Assembly (NCBI GenBank): GCA_944472155.2
Contig: OX235274.1
Location: 35,834,052-35,898,051 of the forward strand
Direction: 5' to 3'
Source: Trichobilharzia szidati
Taxonomy: Eukaryota > Platyhelminthes > Trematoda > Strigeidida > Schistosomatidae
DNA length: 64,000 bases
The notes beneath the pieces were generated by a model. That model made no database searches and was not told the DNA's origin. It saw only the letters and a program-made list of their open reading frames with translations. Of this stretch, positions 53,690 to 63,859 are shown piece by piece. Made by a program: the position numbers and the translations under genes. Position 1 is the stretch's first letter, and the number at the start of each line of letters is the position of its first letter.

Positions 53690-54350
53690 CTATCTTGAAA
53701 TTACTTTGCTTTCCAGACAGAAATAAGCTTGAAGTGAAAGTTCATCCTATTTATATCTCTCTCATTAATTTTATAGACAACTATACTTGATGTGTTTTGA
53801 GGTCAAATAACAAACTTTGAAACTATGTAATATAAGTTAATTTTATAAAATAGTTAGACAGTGAAAATTATCAAGGCTCTGTCAAATTGAATATATTCTA
53901 CTAATTGGTGTCGACAAAGTGAAAGAAATTAAAGTCACTGATTCCATTAATTTACTGTTATTCAATTTTATTCCTTTGCATTCCACCAAATGGAATATAA
54001 GGCTTCAGTCATTATGCTTCGAAGTTTCAGTAACACCTGTAGTATTTCTACTAGGTAAGGTTTCTGGACTCATTTCCAACCAAACCTATTTTCCTGATTT
54101 ATTAACTATTAGGTGAGGTTAAGTGGTGCGTCGGGAGGGAATCGAATCCTGGACCTAGTGCGTGGCTGGCAAGCATTCTACCGCTGAACCACCAACGCCA
54201 TTTTGTTTGGTACATAATAAATAGTGGTGCAGCAATAGTTATATACATCTGACGTTTCTAGTGTAATGTATTGCTTATAATCAAATCAATTTTATATGAT
54301 AATAGGATTACAGTCTGCTGTAGTGTCCGTATTCTATTCTTCCTCATATT
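53690..54350 (+). repeat. Composite spacer repeat, interrupted copy
   Basis: CTTTGCTTTCCAGACAGAAA onward matches the spacer of the tandem unit at 60650-61080 and 62005-62440. A SINE (53957-54205) interrupts it. Like the others it leads directly into an RTE 3' fragment. Confidence 0.65.
53957..54205 (-). mobile_element. tRNA-Gly-like SINE inserted in the spacer repeat
   Basis: Minus strand: GGCGTTGGTGGTTCAGCGGT (A box), AGAATGCTTGCCAGCCACGC, B box GGATTCGATTCCC, body, and tail GCCTTATATTCCATTTGGTG then GGAATGCAAAGGAATAAAAT. The head is close to tRNA-Gly. The two uninterrupted spacer copies confirm it is an insertion. Confidence 0.75.
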
Positions 54351-54354
54351 GTCT

Positions 54355-54995
54355 GAAAGAAACAACCTCTTTTACTTACCTGGGAACCACCGTTTCAAAT
54401 ACAGGCGGACGGAACTGATGAGGATATCAAAGCGACTATCGCGAAGGCAAGCCAAGCTTTCATTATTCTCAACTCTGTTTTGAGATTGACAGCAATCAGC
54501 ATGAAAAACAAGATCCGGATTTTCAAACGTAATGTGAAGTCAATACTACTATAGGGATGGATCAGAGACTTGGCGCGTCACGAAGGCCACTGAGAACAAA
54601 CTACAGACTTTCATCAACAGCTGTCTTCGCTCAATACTGAAGATCAGATGGCCGGAAAAGATTAGCAATAGTGAGTGATCTCTGGGAGCGAACCAACTTA
54701 GCAGGAACCAATTGTGCAACAAATATGCAGGAAGAAATGGAGTTAGGTGGATTTGACATACTCTAAGAAAACAAACAATCAAGTGACATCACATAACAGG
54801 TTATCACTCGAGTGGAACCCAAATTGTAAGCGTTGAGTTGGTCGTCATTGCGAGGGTGGGGTGACATGGAGGAGGTCATGTGAAGAGGAGATGAAAATGT
54901 GTGGGCAGACTTGGAGCCAAGTGAAGACTCTAGCAGAGAACCGAACGCAGTGGAGACGCACGGCTGAAGCGCTATGTTCCTCTAGGAATTAAAAG
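54355..54995 (+). mobile_element. RTE retrotransposon 3' end
   Basis: Post-RT blocks in order (TSFTYLGTTVSNTGG region, [31 protein letters not shown], and the final CSSRN), followed by AATAATAATA. Frameshifted in several places. Confidence 0.75.
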
Positions 54996-55444
54996 AAATA
55001 ATAATATATATGGGCTCTTTCAAGTTTTCAGAGTGTTTTCTTGACACTGAGTTTCACTGCAATCAGTGACACTATCTGTGTATTCGGCTATGTTTGTTTA
55101 GGGACCTCCTGCTCAGTGATGCTTTCGGTTTCTTAGGAATGGAGTGTCATAAGATAATTGGATTTTTTGAATCAATGATTTTGTTGTGGAGGGTTTGATG
55201 GATAGTGAGTAGTTTTATTGACAAGTCACAACAAACTACATTATTTAAATTATTTCGAAACTTCAATCGACTGGTCTTTGCTGAATCGAAACTCTTGGTC
55301 TCTACTGACATGTCGGCTGTTTCTATGTAGGCTTTGGTTATGCACTGGTGTCAATGTGGTGTCAATAGGCTGGCGTTTAGGGGCATTTAATTCTATTACT
55401 ACAAGTAACAACCGACATTCATAGCACAAAAGGTGGCTTTTCTA
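54996..55444. other. No supported feature
   Basis: Partly similar to the flank at 63500-63660 (TAAGATAATTGGATTTTTTG versus TAAGATAATTCGGCGTTTTT). Otherwise unassigned. Confidence 0.4.
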
Positions 55445-55640
55445 GCTCAGTATCCCAGTGGCTGATGTTCTGGTGTTTGAAACGACCACTGCTGGGTTTG
55501 GGTCCTGGTGGAATCACTTTCAACTCATTGAGGAGGAGTTATATTCAGTGGGTTAGTTCCAAATATGATGAAAAGTAAGGAGTGAATTCAGATGGTAGTC
55601 ATTATGAATCCACTGGTAACCAGATTAGTTGTTGTCCTTA
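55445..55640 (+). mobile_element. Possible tRNA-derived SINE, very diverged
   Basis: CCCAGTGGCTGATGTTCTGG (A-box-like) and GGGTTTGGGTCCTGG (B-box-like) are spaced about 40 bp apart, as in a tRNA. No second copy was seen, so this is weak. Confidence 0.3.
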
Positions 55641-55794
55641 GTTATATATATGGTTTTGCTTACAATCAGACAGTCGTTTCCTCCGCAGAAAAATGCTTAC
55701 ATTTACGTTCACTTCCACTCCGAAGACTTACCTGTAAATAAATTCAGATGAACTAATCCTGAGCTAACTTTTATTGCCATGAGGTGAGCGGTTT

Positions 55795-56600
55795 ATCACT
55801 ATTGGGTTCCGAGCAGAGTAATGGGTTTCAACAGCACAACTCAATTTCAGCTTGTTCTCTCTATCCCCATAATCTTTTACCTCCCCTTCACATGATCTCC
55901 TTCATGTCATACTCGGTCCCACGCTCAACTGGCTGTTTCACACTTGTGTTCCACTCGAGGGTGTGCCTGTCACGAGATGTCAGTCAATGGTATCCTTATC
56001 GTGTGTCCGCTCCATCTCCATTTCCTTTGGCATAATGTTTAGACAATAGATAGTTGGTTGGTTCGTTTACGGAGTTCCGTGTTGCCAAGTCTTTCAGGTC
56101 ATCTCCTCTTCAGTATCAATACACTGAATTCAACTTTTGATAAAAGTCTGCATTAGGATGTCGGCGGAAGTGCTCCATGTGACGCGATCGCCAAGTATCT
56201 AAATAAATAAACACCGATCGACTTGACACCAGGATTGAAAATCTGAATTCTGCTTTTTGTGGTGAGTGCATTAGAGATTCGCGCACTGACTTCAGACAAA
56301 CGAAGGACTGTTTTGCTTTCCAAAATATCACTGGCTTTGACATGTTCATCTATGGCGACTATAGTTGAAACGATGCTTCCCAGATTAGTGAAAGAAGTGA
56401 CCTTGTTCAAATTTCTTCCGTTGATAGTTGACTGGTGGTTATTGTTGGCGGTAGTCGCCTATCTCTTCATCGCCTCTGTTTTCTCTATATTCACTTGAAG
56501 TTCTGTCTTCACTGCCAATCTCTTCTGACAACTTGTTGGTTTTCGTCTGCACACCTTCGAGTTTGTGTGACATTCGACATAAATTATCCTCAAGGTTCAG
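55795..56600 (-). mobile_element. RTE retrotransposon 3' region, decayed
   Basis: The reverse complement covers the F-A-D-D downstream region to the 3' end, with block NKVTSFTNLGSIVSTIVAID at about 56405-56346 and TKSRIQIFNPGVKSI. The 3' tail is near 55800. Confidence 0.7.
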
Positions 56601-56971
56601 GTTTATTTAAAATTGAAGCATGGACAGTCAAAGAAACCTTATCATACATACTGTGTATATAATTTTAAAAGCTATTACCAACACCAAAAGAATGAACAGT
56701 ATTAAGTTAGTGCCTTCTTAACACTCTTCTTTGACTATGGGTTTGGAATTATGTTAGTAGATGGATTACTTGCTGTATATTGTGTTTATCTGAAAATATT
56801 TTGATGGCATGGTTGAATATTAGTTACAAGAAGTTGGTAGTTATAGAATACAGTGGAATATTGTGTTGTTTCTTATGATTTTGAACTCTTCACCCTCATG
56901 CCTTGATTTATTGTTACTTAATTTATTCCTTTAGATGCAATGGAGAAGATTTCTTGCTTAGGTGGATGATT
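56601..56971. other. No supported feature
   Basis: T-rich non-coding sequence. Confidence 0.4.
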
Positions 56972-57322
56972 TTGATGTAGTTGTGATCTCTGAGCTGGAT
57001 GGTTTATTTGGGAAGCTTTCATTGCCCTACTAGGCAAAATCTTCAGCGCATACTTCAATTTGCTGAAGTGAGCTTTCAGATTCATCCAAGAGTTTATCAG
57101 TCATCTCTCCTGGCAACTTATAAGTAGCCTAGAAGGTGTGAAATCACACAAGAACAACCAATCACGTTCAAGGTCACCAGGAGAGATGACTAGTAATGTC
57201 ATGGAAAAATCTGAAAGCTCACTTCAGCAAATTGAAGTATGCGCTGAAGATGTTGCCTAGTAGGGTAATGAAAGCTCCACAAATAAACCACTATCCAGCT
57301 CAGAGATCACAGCTACATCAAA
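56972..57322. repeat. Foldback element: about 140-bp inverted arms around a 65-bp loop
   Basis: Left arm (56972-57113) TTTGATGTAGTTGTGATCTC, GAGCTGGATGGTTTATTTG, CTTCAGCGCATACTTCAATT, TCATCTCTCCTGG. Right arm (57178-57322) is its reverse complement with few changes. The loop contains AACTTATAAGTAGCCTAGAA. A related half-arm is at 10850-10925. No ORF. The right arm touches the tail of a SINE. Confidence 0.75.
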
Positions 57323-57324
57323 AT

Positions 57325-57550
57325 TTATTCTTTTGACCTCCGAGTGGAACATAGGGCTTTCAGGTTTGATCTTCGAAGTTCCAGTATCAGAAGTGTTTAA
57401 TTACTCAAGGGGAAGGGGTTGCTAGACTCACGCCCCACTTTCCTTCTTTGCTGGGCTAACAACCGGCTAAGCGTCGTTAAGAAGTGCATCGGTGGTCGTG
57501 GATCGAAGCCATGACCATATGCTTGGTTGGTGAGGATTCTGCCATTACGT
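57325..57550 (-). mobile_element. tRNA-Gly-like SINE, diverged head
   Basis: Minus strand: TCACGTAATGGCAGAATCCT, CACCAACCAAGCATATGGTC, B-box region GGCTTCGATCC, ACGACCACCGATGCAC, the body, and the tail GAAAGCCCTATGTTCCACTC then GGAGGTCAAAAGAATAAA. The tail resembles the RTE 3' end. Confidence 0.65.
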
Positions 57551-57689
57551 GAATCAGTTATGATAACTAATATGGAGGCTCTGTGCATTAAAAAAATACT
57601 TAGGCAAATAGTAATATTTTGTCCCCTTATTATTATTATTTTCAAGAGTTGATACATAAGGATTAGATTTGTTGTTACGAGTTTGACCA

Positions 57690-57985
57690 ATGTTTGATAC
57701 AGTTAGAGAACCATTGAAAATCAGCACTGGAGTACTGGACAGCTGTTTTATCCAGCTAGTTTGGGGATCATCGGTAGTACGGACCTACCACCACGGTTCG
57801 AACCCATGACCTTCCGGTGGCAAAGCAATCTCGTATACCAATCAGCCACTGGAGCCCGATTTAATGGCCAGCCCATGAATTCCAACTTCTACGAATTTGT
57901 GATTTTAGTGCAACCACCAACCAATGTCATCGGCGGGAATTCCATCCTCACTCCCGACTGGATAGACCTCACTCGTCACGACTGC
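57690..57985 (-). mobile_element. Hammerhead SINE family 2, minus half of inverted pair
   Basis: Body, tRNA-like head (A box CCAGTGGCTGATTGGTATAC, B box GGGTTCGAACC), a decayed ribozyme (57730-57780, core CCGAUGA, stem II lost, CAGCUG and GUC kept) and the tail. Confidence 0.65.
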
Positions 57986-58033
57986 TCACTAGAACTTCAG
58001 AAAACACTGTCCTGTAGGAAGTCACTATCAAGC

Positions 58034-58054
58034 GTACTGCTGATGATTCCCAAA
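58034..58054 (+). ncRNA. Truncated hammerhead start, plus strand
   Basis: GTACTG stem I strand followed by a perfect CTGATGA core and TTCCCAAA, then an ATT run replaces the rest. It looks like the plus-strand partner of the minus SINE at 57690, cut off after stem II. Confidence 0.45.
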
Positions 58055-58261
58055 TTATTATTATTGTTAATTATTGATTGCCATATATTCAATGGTGTTG
58101 AAATCAACAATGTGTAGGCAGGATTAACTATTCATTTTAAAATCTTTGGGTAATGAAGTCATTAGGTCAGGGACGCTATAGAAAAACAACTTAATTTATA
58201 TAATATGGTATTATTGTTTATGATTTGATATATATTTATCTGATTTCAGTGTGAAGGTCAT

Positions 58262-58537
58262 TCATATGTTACGATATTCATGATAAATTTTTATTTGAAT
58301 AAAGCGAGAACTACGGTTTTTGCAGAATAAAGTGGTACCATCATTGTTTATTTCGTTGCCTTCTCATCAGCCGCTTACATGACAAAGTCATTATTAAGTA
58401 TATCTACAGAAACAATTTTAGCATACTTACACGGAGTTCATTCTAAACAAAAATCAATCAATCAGTATATGCATACAGTAATAATATATTTATATATAAA
58501 TATATATATATTTATATATATATATATAACATTGAAC
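58262..58537 (-). mobile_element. Penelope-like element 3' region, left part (split by RTE)
   Basis: Matches 51795-52045 over the whole stretch (GAATAAAGTGGTACCATC, CGTTGCCTTCTCATCAGC, TATCTACAGAAACAATTTTA). It continues after the RTE insertion at 59223. Confidence 0.75.
58478..58527. repeat. (TA)n-rich low-complexity tract
   Basis: TATATATA with TTTATATA interruptions, self-complementary. Confidence 0.85.
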
Positions 58538-59222
58538 CAACCAACAACAGCAGCAACACCCAGTGCCAATCACCATCAACGGGAGGGATTTGAAAGAGGT
58601 TACTTCATTCACTTATCTAGGGAGCATTGTCTCAACCACAGGAGGAACGGATGAGAATGTCAAATCGAGAATCGGGAAGGCGAGAAACACATTCATCAAC
58701 CTGAAACCAATCTGGAAATCTTCGTCACTCACCATCAACAACAAAATTCGGATTTTCAATACAAACGTGAAGTCAATTTTGCTTTACGGATCAGAAACTT
58801 GGCGAGTCACCAAGAATATTTTCAACAGGTTGCAGACCTTTATCAACAACTGTCTTCGCTCCATACTGAAGATTAGATGGCCAGAAAGAATCACAAACAA
58901 GAAGCTATGGGAACAAACGAAACAGGAACCAATCGCCCAACAAATATGCAGGAGGAAGTGGAGATGGATTGGACATTCGCTGAGGAGGCCGTTGGGTGAC
59001 ATCGCGCGTCAGGCCAGTGCTCGAGTGGAACCCGAAAAGGAAGCGGCGAGTGGGACGTCCAAGGGTGACATGCAGGAGATCGTGTGAAGACGAGCTGAAA
59101 CAGTATGGAATAACATGGACGCAAGTGAAAAGTACAGCACAAGACAGAAGCAAGTGGAGACGTGCAGTTGAAGCCCTATGTTCCACTAGGAATCCAAGGG
59201 AACAATAATAAATAATAATAAT
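58538..59222 (+). mobile_element. RTE retrotransposon 3' end, youngest copy, nested in PLE
   Basis: AACATTGAAC (58528-58537) and AACACTGAAC (59223-59232) flank it as a 10-bp target-site duplication with one mismatch. The long open segment INGRDLKEVTSFTYLGSIVS ... KKLWEQTKQEPIAQQICRRK, WRWIGHSLRRPLGDIARQ is uninterrupted to the shared frame change near 59025. The C-terminus then continues as LEWNPKRKRRVGRPRVTCRR to CSTRNPREQ. It ends (AAT)n. 5'-truncated inside the ORF. Confidence 0.85.
58563..59208 (+). pseudogene. RTE C-terminal domain, two overlapping frames
   Basis: Frame one covers 58563-59087 and frame two 58996-59208. The first carries the post-RT domain to the RQA block, the second the WNPKRKR...TWTQVKSTAQDRSKWRRA block. 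The same +1 change is seen in the other copies. Confidence 0.75.
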
Positions 59223-59580
59223 AACACTGAACACTATTCCGAATGGTAGTCATCATACACAATGGAAACATTCGGTATTACGTATTCAGATGCAAGAGAG
59301 ATGAAAATATCCAGTTACCAGGCAGGGCAAAGAAAGACTGTTAACTGTTTCTTTCTGAACGCACAAATCAGGGAGGTGGCTTCAGCAAAAAATTGAGGAG
59401 AATTGATAATTATGAACGATTTTGCGACGTCCACCTCATAACCCGTTTCAAGGAGATGCCCGGCAATGACACTGTTTAAAGCATCTGTTCCCTTTAGACA
59501 TAGGCTTTTTAATACATGTTCAGAAAATCGTAGATATGCCATTCTTTGTATGTCCTTTCTTAACATAAACATGCAAGGTG
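59223..59580 (-). mobile_element. Penelope-like element, continuation after RTE insertion
   Basis: Minus frame 59572-59315 gives MAYLRFSEHVLKSLCLKGTD, GHLLETGYEVDVAKSFIIIN and AEATSLICAFRKKQ, matching the end of the endonuclease domain at 52380-52120. 5' truncated at about 59580 by an (AT)n run. Confidence 0.75.
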
Positions 59581-59606
59581 AATAACTTCATATATATATA
59601 TATATA

Positions 59607-59935
59607 TAGGCCACTGGGACTCAATTCATGACATGGTGCGACCACCAGCCAATGTCTTCAGCGAGTATTTATCTTCACAACCGACCTGCTGCACCCTACC
59701 GGTCATGACTTCATGGGCCATTGAATCGGGTCCCAGTGGCTTAATGGTCTACGAGTTAGCTCGTCTTGTAACCAGAAGGTCCTAGGTTTGAACCCTGTCG
59801 GTGGGTGAGTACTGATGAAGAGACGAGACAGCTGGCTGTCCAGTACTCCCAGTTGGTTTTCCAATGGTTTTCTAACCAGTGTCAGCTCATGATGAAATCC
59901 TGTTATCAGTCAAATCCCTACAAACCAACACTTGA
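59607..59935 (+). mobile_element. Hammerhead SINE family 2: minus fragment joined head-to-head to a plus copy
   Basis: 59607-59712 is the antisense body (GGCCACTGGGACTC, then ACCGGTCATGACTTC). From about 59720 the plus copy runs: GGGTCCCAGTGGCTTAATGG (A box), GCTCGTCTTGTAACCAGAAG, B box AGGTTTGAACCC, ribozyme relic 59806-59850 with stem II deleted, and tail CAGTTGGTTTTCCAATGG, CAGCTCATGATGA. Confidence 0.65.
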
Positions 59936-60119
59936 ATATTCTTAAGCTTTAGTTATGTATATATTTGTCAGTATTTTTTTCCCTCATATATTTGACGTAT
60001 ACAGTAGTTCCCGTTATGACTGTTGCTTTGTAGATTATGACCCATAGACACTCTTAAGAAAATGACTGATAAATGTGACTAGTAATCGATATATAACACC
60101 ACTCTTTCCACCCTAGTAT
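59936..60119. other. Spacer without feature
   Basis: AT-rich non-coding. Confidence 0.35.
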
Positions 60120-60567
60120 GAGTGCTACTATGCGGATCAGAGACTTGGCGCGTCATAAAGAGCATCTCAAACAAACTACAGACCTTCATTAACAGCTGTC
60201 TTCGCTCATTACTCAAGATCAGATGGCCGGCCAGAGAAGATCAGCAACAGGGATCTCTGGGAGCGAACCAACCAGGAACCGATTGGGGAACAAATAGGCA
60301 CGAAGAAATGGAGATGGATCGACCATACTCTAAGGAAGCCATAAAGTGACATCACTAGACAAGCCATCACTCGAATGGAACCCAAAAGGGAAGCGGCGAG
60401 TTGGTCGTCAGTACAAGGGTGACTTGGATGAGGTCATGTGAAGGGGAGATGAAGGCATGTGGACAGACTTGGAGCCCGGTTAAAACTCTAGCAGAGGACC
60501 GAATGCAATGGAGACGCGTGGCTGAAGCCTTATTTTCCTCTAGGAATTACAGGAGATAATAATAATA
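60120..60567 (+). mobile_element. RTE 3' end (cluster copy 1)
   Basis: Begins near the [12 protein letters not shown] block, continues [11 protein letters not shown], and ends CSSRN-like followed by AATAATAATAATG. From 60414 on it is identical to 61769 onward. Confidence 0.75.
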
Positions 60568-60569
60568 AT

Positions 60570-61085
60570 GAGTGCCAGACATCTCTGAAAGAAGATTATT
60601 GTCAGTTAAGTAAACAGCCAAACCAATATAAATATTGTCCTCCTTAAAGTGACTTTGCTTTCCAGACAGAAATAAGCTTGAACTAAAAGTTCACTCTACC
60701 TTATGTATTTTACAGACAATTATCTGTGGTGTTATAAGACTGTATAACAAACTATGTGAAACTATGTAATATAAGTTAATTGCATAAATTAATTAGATTT
60801 AGGAAGTGAAAATTATCAAAGTTCTGTCTAACTGAATATTTTACTAATTGTTACCGACAAGGTGAAAAAACAACAACAACAACTAAAACCAGTGATTCTG
60901 TTATCAAAGAATTTTTGATATATCAAACAATACTACTTATTAACATCTGAAGTTTCAAACAGACTATTTCGCTAATCATCAATTCAGCCTGATGTGATAA
61001 TCCAATTATAATCAACCGCAGTGACCAGATTCTATACTTTTATACACTCACTTTTCCCACTTTACATTATATTGTCTTACCACTG
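60570..61085 (+). repeat. Spacer repeat, tandem copy 1
   Basis: Non-coding, runs from the RTE tail to TCTGATTTCCCACAAACTGG where the next RTE segment starts. Same as 61925-62445, and as 53690-54350 with an insertion. Confidence 0.7.
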
Positions 61086-61089
61086 ATGA

Positions 61090-61922
61090 TGTCTGATTTC
61101 CCACAAACTGGAAGAAATGCAAGCGAAAAGCAACAAGTTGGCAGAAGAAGCATCCAGAGAAGATAGGACTTCAGGTGAACATAGGGAAAACAGGGGTGAT
61201 GAAGATTCCTCGCCAACACCACCAACAGCAACAACAACAACAAACAACAACCAGCATAAATGGAAGGAACCTGAAAGAAACAACCTCCTTCACCTACCTA
61301 CCTGAGAAGCATCGTTTCAACTACAGTCGGACGGAACTGACGAGGATGTCAAAGCAAGAATCGGAAAAGCAAGACAAGCTCTCACTACTCTCAAGTCTGT
61401 GTGGAGGTCAACAGCACTCAGCATCAAAGTTAAGATCCGGATTTTCAACTCCAATGTGAAGTCAGTGCTACTATACGGATGGATCAGAGACTTGCACTGC
61501 GCGTCATAAACAGCACTTCAAACAAACTACAGACCTTCATCAACAGCTGTGTTCACTCAATACTCAAGATCAGATGGCCAGAAAAGATCAGCAACAGGGA
61601 TCTCTGGGAGCGAACCAACTCAGCAGGAACCGACTGTGAAACAAATATGCAGGGAGAAATGGAGATGGATTGGCCATACTCTGAGAAAGCGAACAATCAA
61701 GTGACATCACTAGACAAGCCATCATTCGAGTAGAACCCGAAAGGGAAGCGGCGAGTTGGTCGTCAGTGCGAGGGTGACTTGGATGAGGTCATGTGAAGGG
61801 GAGATGAAGGCATGTGGACAGACTTGGAGCCCGGTTAAAACTCTAGCAGAGGACCGAATGCAATGGAGACGCGTGGCTGAAGCCTTATTTTCCTCTAGGA
61901 ATTACAGGAGATAATAATAATA
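61090..61922 (+). mobile_element. RTE 3' end (cluster copy 2)
   Basis: Starts just after the catalytic box (MQAKSNKLAEEAS at 61117), then NGRNLKETTSFTYL, SLCGGQ/STALSIKVKIRIFNS-like block, [19 protein letters not shown] and the tail. Frameshifts near 61160 and 61310. A (CAA)n/(CCA)n-rich insertion lies at about 61215-61250. Confidence 0.75.
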
Positions 61923-61924
61923 AT

Positions 61925-62445
61925 GAGTGCCAGACATCTCTGAAAGAAGATTATTGTCAGTTAAGTAAACAGCCAAACCAATATAAATATTGTCCTCCTT
62001 AAAGTGACTTTGCTTTCCAGACAGAAATAAGCTTGAACTAAAAGTTCACTCTACCTTATGTATTTTACAGACAATTATCTGTGGTGTTATAAGACTGTAT
62101 AACAAACTATGTGAAACTATGTAATATAAGTTAATTGCATAAATTAATTAGATTTAGGAAGTGAAAATTATCAAAGTTCTGTCTAACTGAATATTTTACT
62201 AATTGTTACCGACAAGGTGAAAAAACAACAACAACAACTAAAACCAGTGATTCTGTTATCAAAGAATTTTTGATATATCAAACAATACTACTTATTAACA
62301 TCTGAAGTTTCAAACAGACTATTTCGCTAATCATCAACTCACCCTGATGTGATAATCCAATTATTATAATCAGCTTCAGTGACCAGATTCTACACTTCTA
62401 TACACTGACTTTTTCCAGTTTACATTACGTTTTCTTACCACTGAT
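61925..62445 (+). repeat. Spacer repeat, tandem copy 2
   Basis: Identical to 60570-60978 over its first 400 bp, diverging after that. Confidence 0.7.
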
Positions 62446-62449
62446 GATG

Positions 62450-63272
62450 TCTGATTTCCCACAAACTGGAAGATATGCAGGCGAAAAGCAACAAGTTGGC
62501 AGAAGAAGCATCAAAGATAGGACTTCAGGTGAACACAGAGAAAACAGAGGTGATGAAGATTCCTCGCCAACACCACCAACAGCAACAGCAACAGACAACA
62601 ATCAGCATAAATGGAAGGAACCTGAAGGAAACAACCTCCTTTACCTACCTGGGAAGCATCGTTTCAACTACAGGCCTATGGAACTGACGGGGATATCAAA
62701 GTAAGAATTGGAAAAGCAAGACAAGCTTTCACTACTCTCAAGTCTGTGTGGAGGTCAACAGCACTCAGCATGAAAATGAAAATAAGATCCGGATTTTCAA
62801 CTGCAATGTGAAATCAGTGCACCTATACGGATGGATCAGAGACTTGGCGCGTCATGAAGAGCACCTCAAATAAACTACAGACCTTCATTAACAGTTGTCT
62901 TCGCTCAATACTCAAGATCAGATGGCCGGCCAGAAAAGATCAGCAACAGAGATCTCTGGGAGCGAACCAACTCAGCAGAAACCAATCGTGCAACAAATAG
63001 GCAGGAAGAAATGCAGTTGGTGGATTGGTCATACTCTGAGGAAACCATCAAGTGACATCACTAGACAAGCCATCACTCGAGTGGAATCCGAAAGGGAAGC
63101 GGCGAGTTGGTTGTCAGTGCAAGGGTGGTCATGTGAAGATGAGATGAAAGCTTGTGGACAGACTTAGAGCCAGATGAAAACGTTGGCAGAGAACCGAATG
63201 CAATGGAGACACACAGCTGAAGCCTTATGTTCCTCTAGGAATTAAAGGAAACAATAATAATAATATAATAAT
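62450..63272 (+). mobile_element. RTE 3' end (cluster copy 3)
   Basis: An open frame 62475-62687 (MQAKSNKLAEEASKIGLQVN, VMKIPRQHHQQQQQ, SFTYLGSIVSTTG) is the best copy of this segment. Later blocks are shifted. Ends with AATAATAATAATATAATAAT. Confidence 0.75.
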
Positions 63273-63654
63273 ATCTTACCACTGAGGTTCATTGGAATGC
63301 ATGCCACAATCAGTGTTTCTCTCTATGTTTGGTTGCTGACCTACTCAATGATACATTCTATCTCTTATTGTATATTTACAAACCTCCCTCCCCTAAGAAT
63401 AAGAAGGAGGAGTTGTGCTTAGTAACAAAATCTCAATGTCTTCTGTCTTCAAATCATTGGAAATGATACTTTTGAATATTTGCTGTTTTCTGATGCAATC
63501 TGCTTGAAGATGATGAAATCTGATTACTTTCAATAATTCTGAGGATAATTTCAAATTCAGTATGATAAGATAATTCGGCGTTTTTGAATTTATAATTTTG
63601 TTTCAGAGGTTATAAATGATGGAAAATAGTCTTACTGATAAGTCTCATAACAAT
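63273..63654. other. No supported feature
   Basis: Flanking sequence, similar in part to 55010-55200. Confidence 0.4.
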
Positions 63655-63815
63655 CTATTAGTATAAAACTTGGGCACTGTGGTAGAGTATAACTCCATTT
63701 TATGGATAAGATTTTATTTTGATAAATCATACAGTGTGTTATACAGTAATATTGACTGATGACAACGTTTCGAGCACAAACTATTGCACATAATCATATC
63801 AAGTTACCCGCACAA
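63655..63815 (-). repeat. Stem-loop repeat family, inverted copy
   Basis: Reverse complement matches 49680-49845: TTGATATGATTATGTGCAAT, GTGCTCGAAACGTTGTCATC, then TGGAGTTATACTCTACCACA and GTGCCCAAGTTTTATAC. Confidence 0.55.
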
Positions 63816-63859
63816 CTTTTTTCCTTCATTTATATACATGTGTTGAATTGATTAGTTTT

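Larger units (their letters stand above)
60414..63272 (+). repeat. Direct tandem duplication, 1355-bp period
   Basis: Anchors at 60421/61776 and 60571/61926 both give an offset of 1355 bp. The unit is an RTE 3' tail plus a spacer of about 520 bp. 60414-60978 and 61769-62333 are identical by eye. After that the copies differ by scattered substitutions and small indels. Confidence 0.8.

Noticed and set aside
60414..62333. Tandem unit as a satellite array or CRISPR-like repeat
   Set aside because: Only two units of 1355 bp are present, consisting of an RTE tail plus spacer; this is a duplication, not an array.
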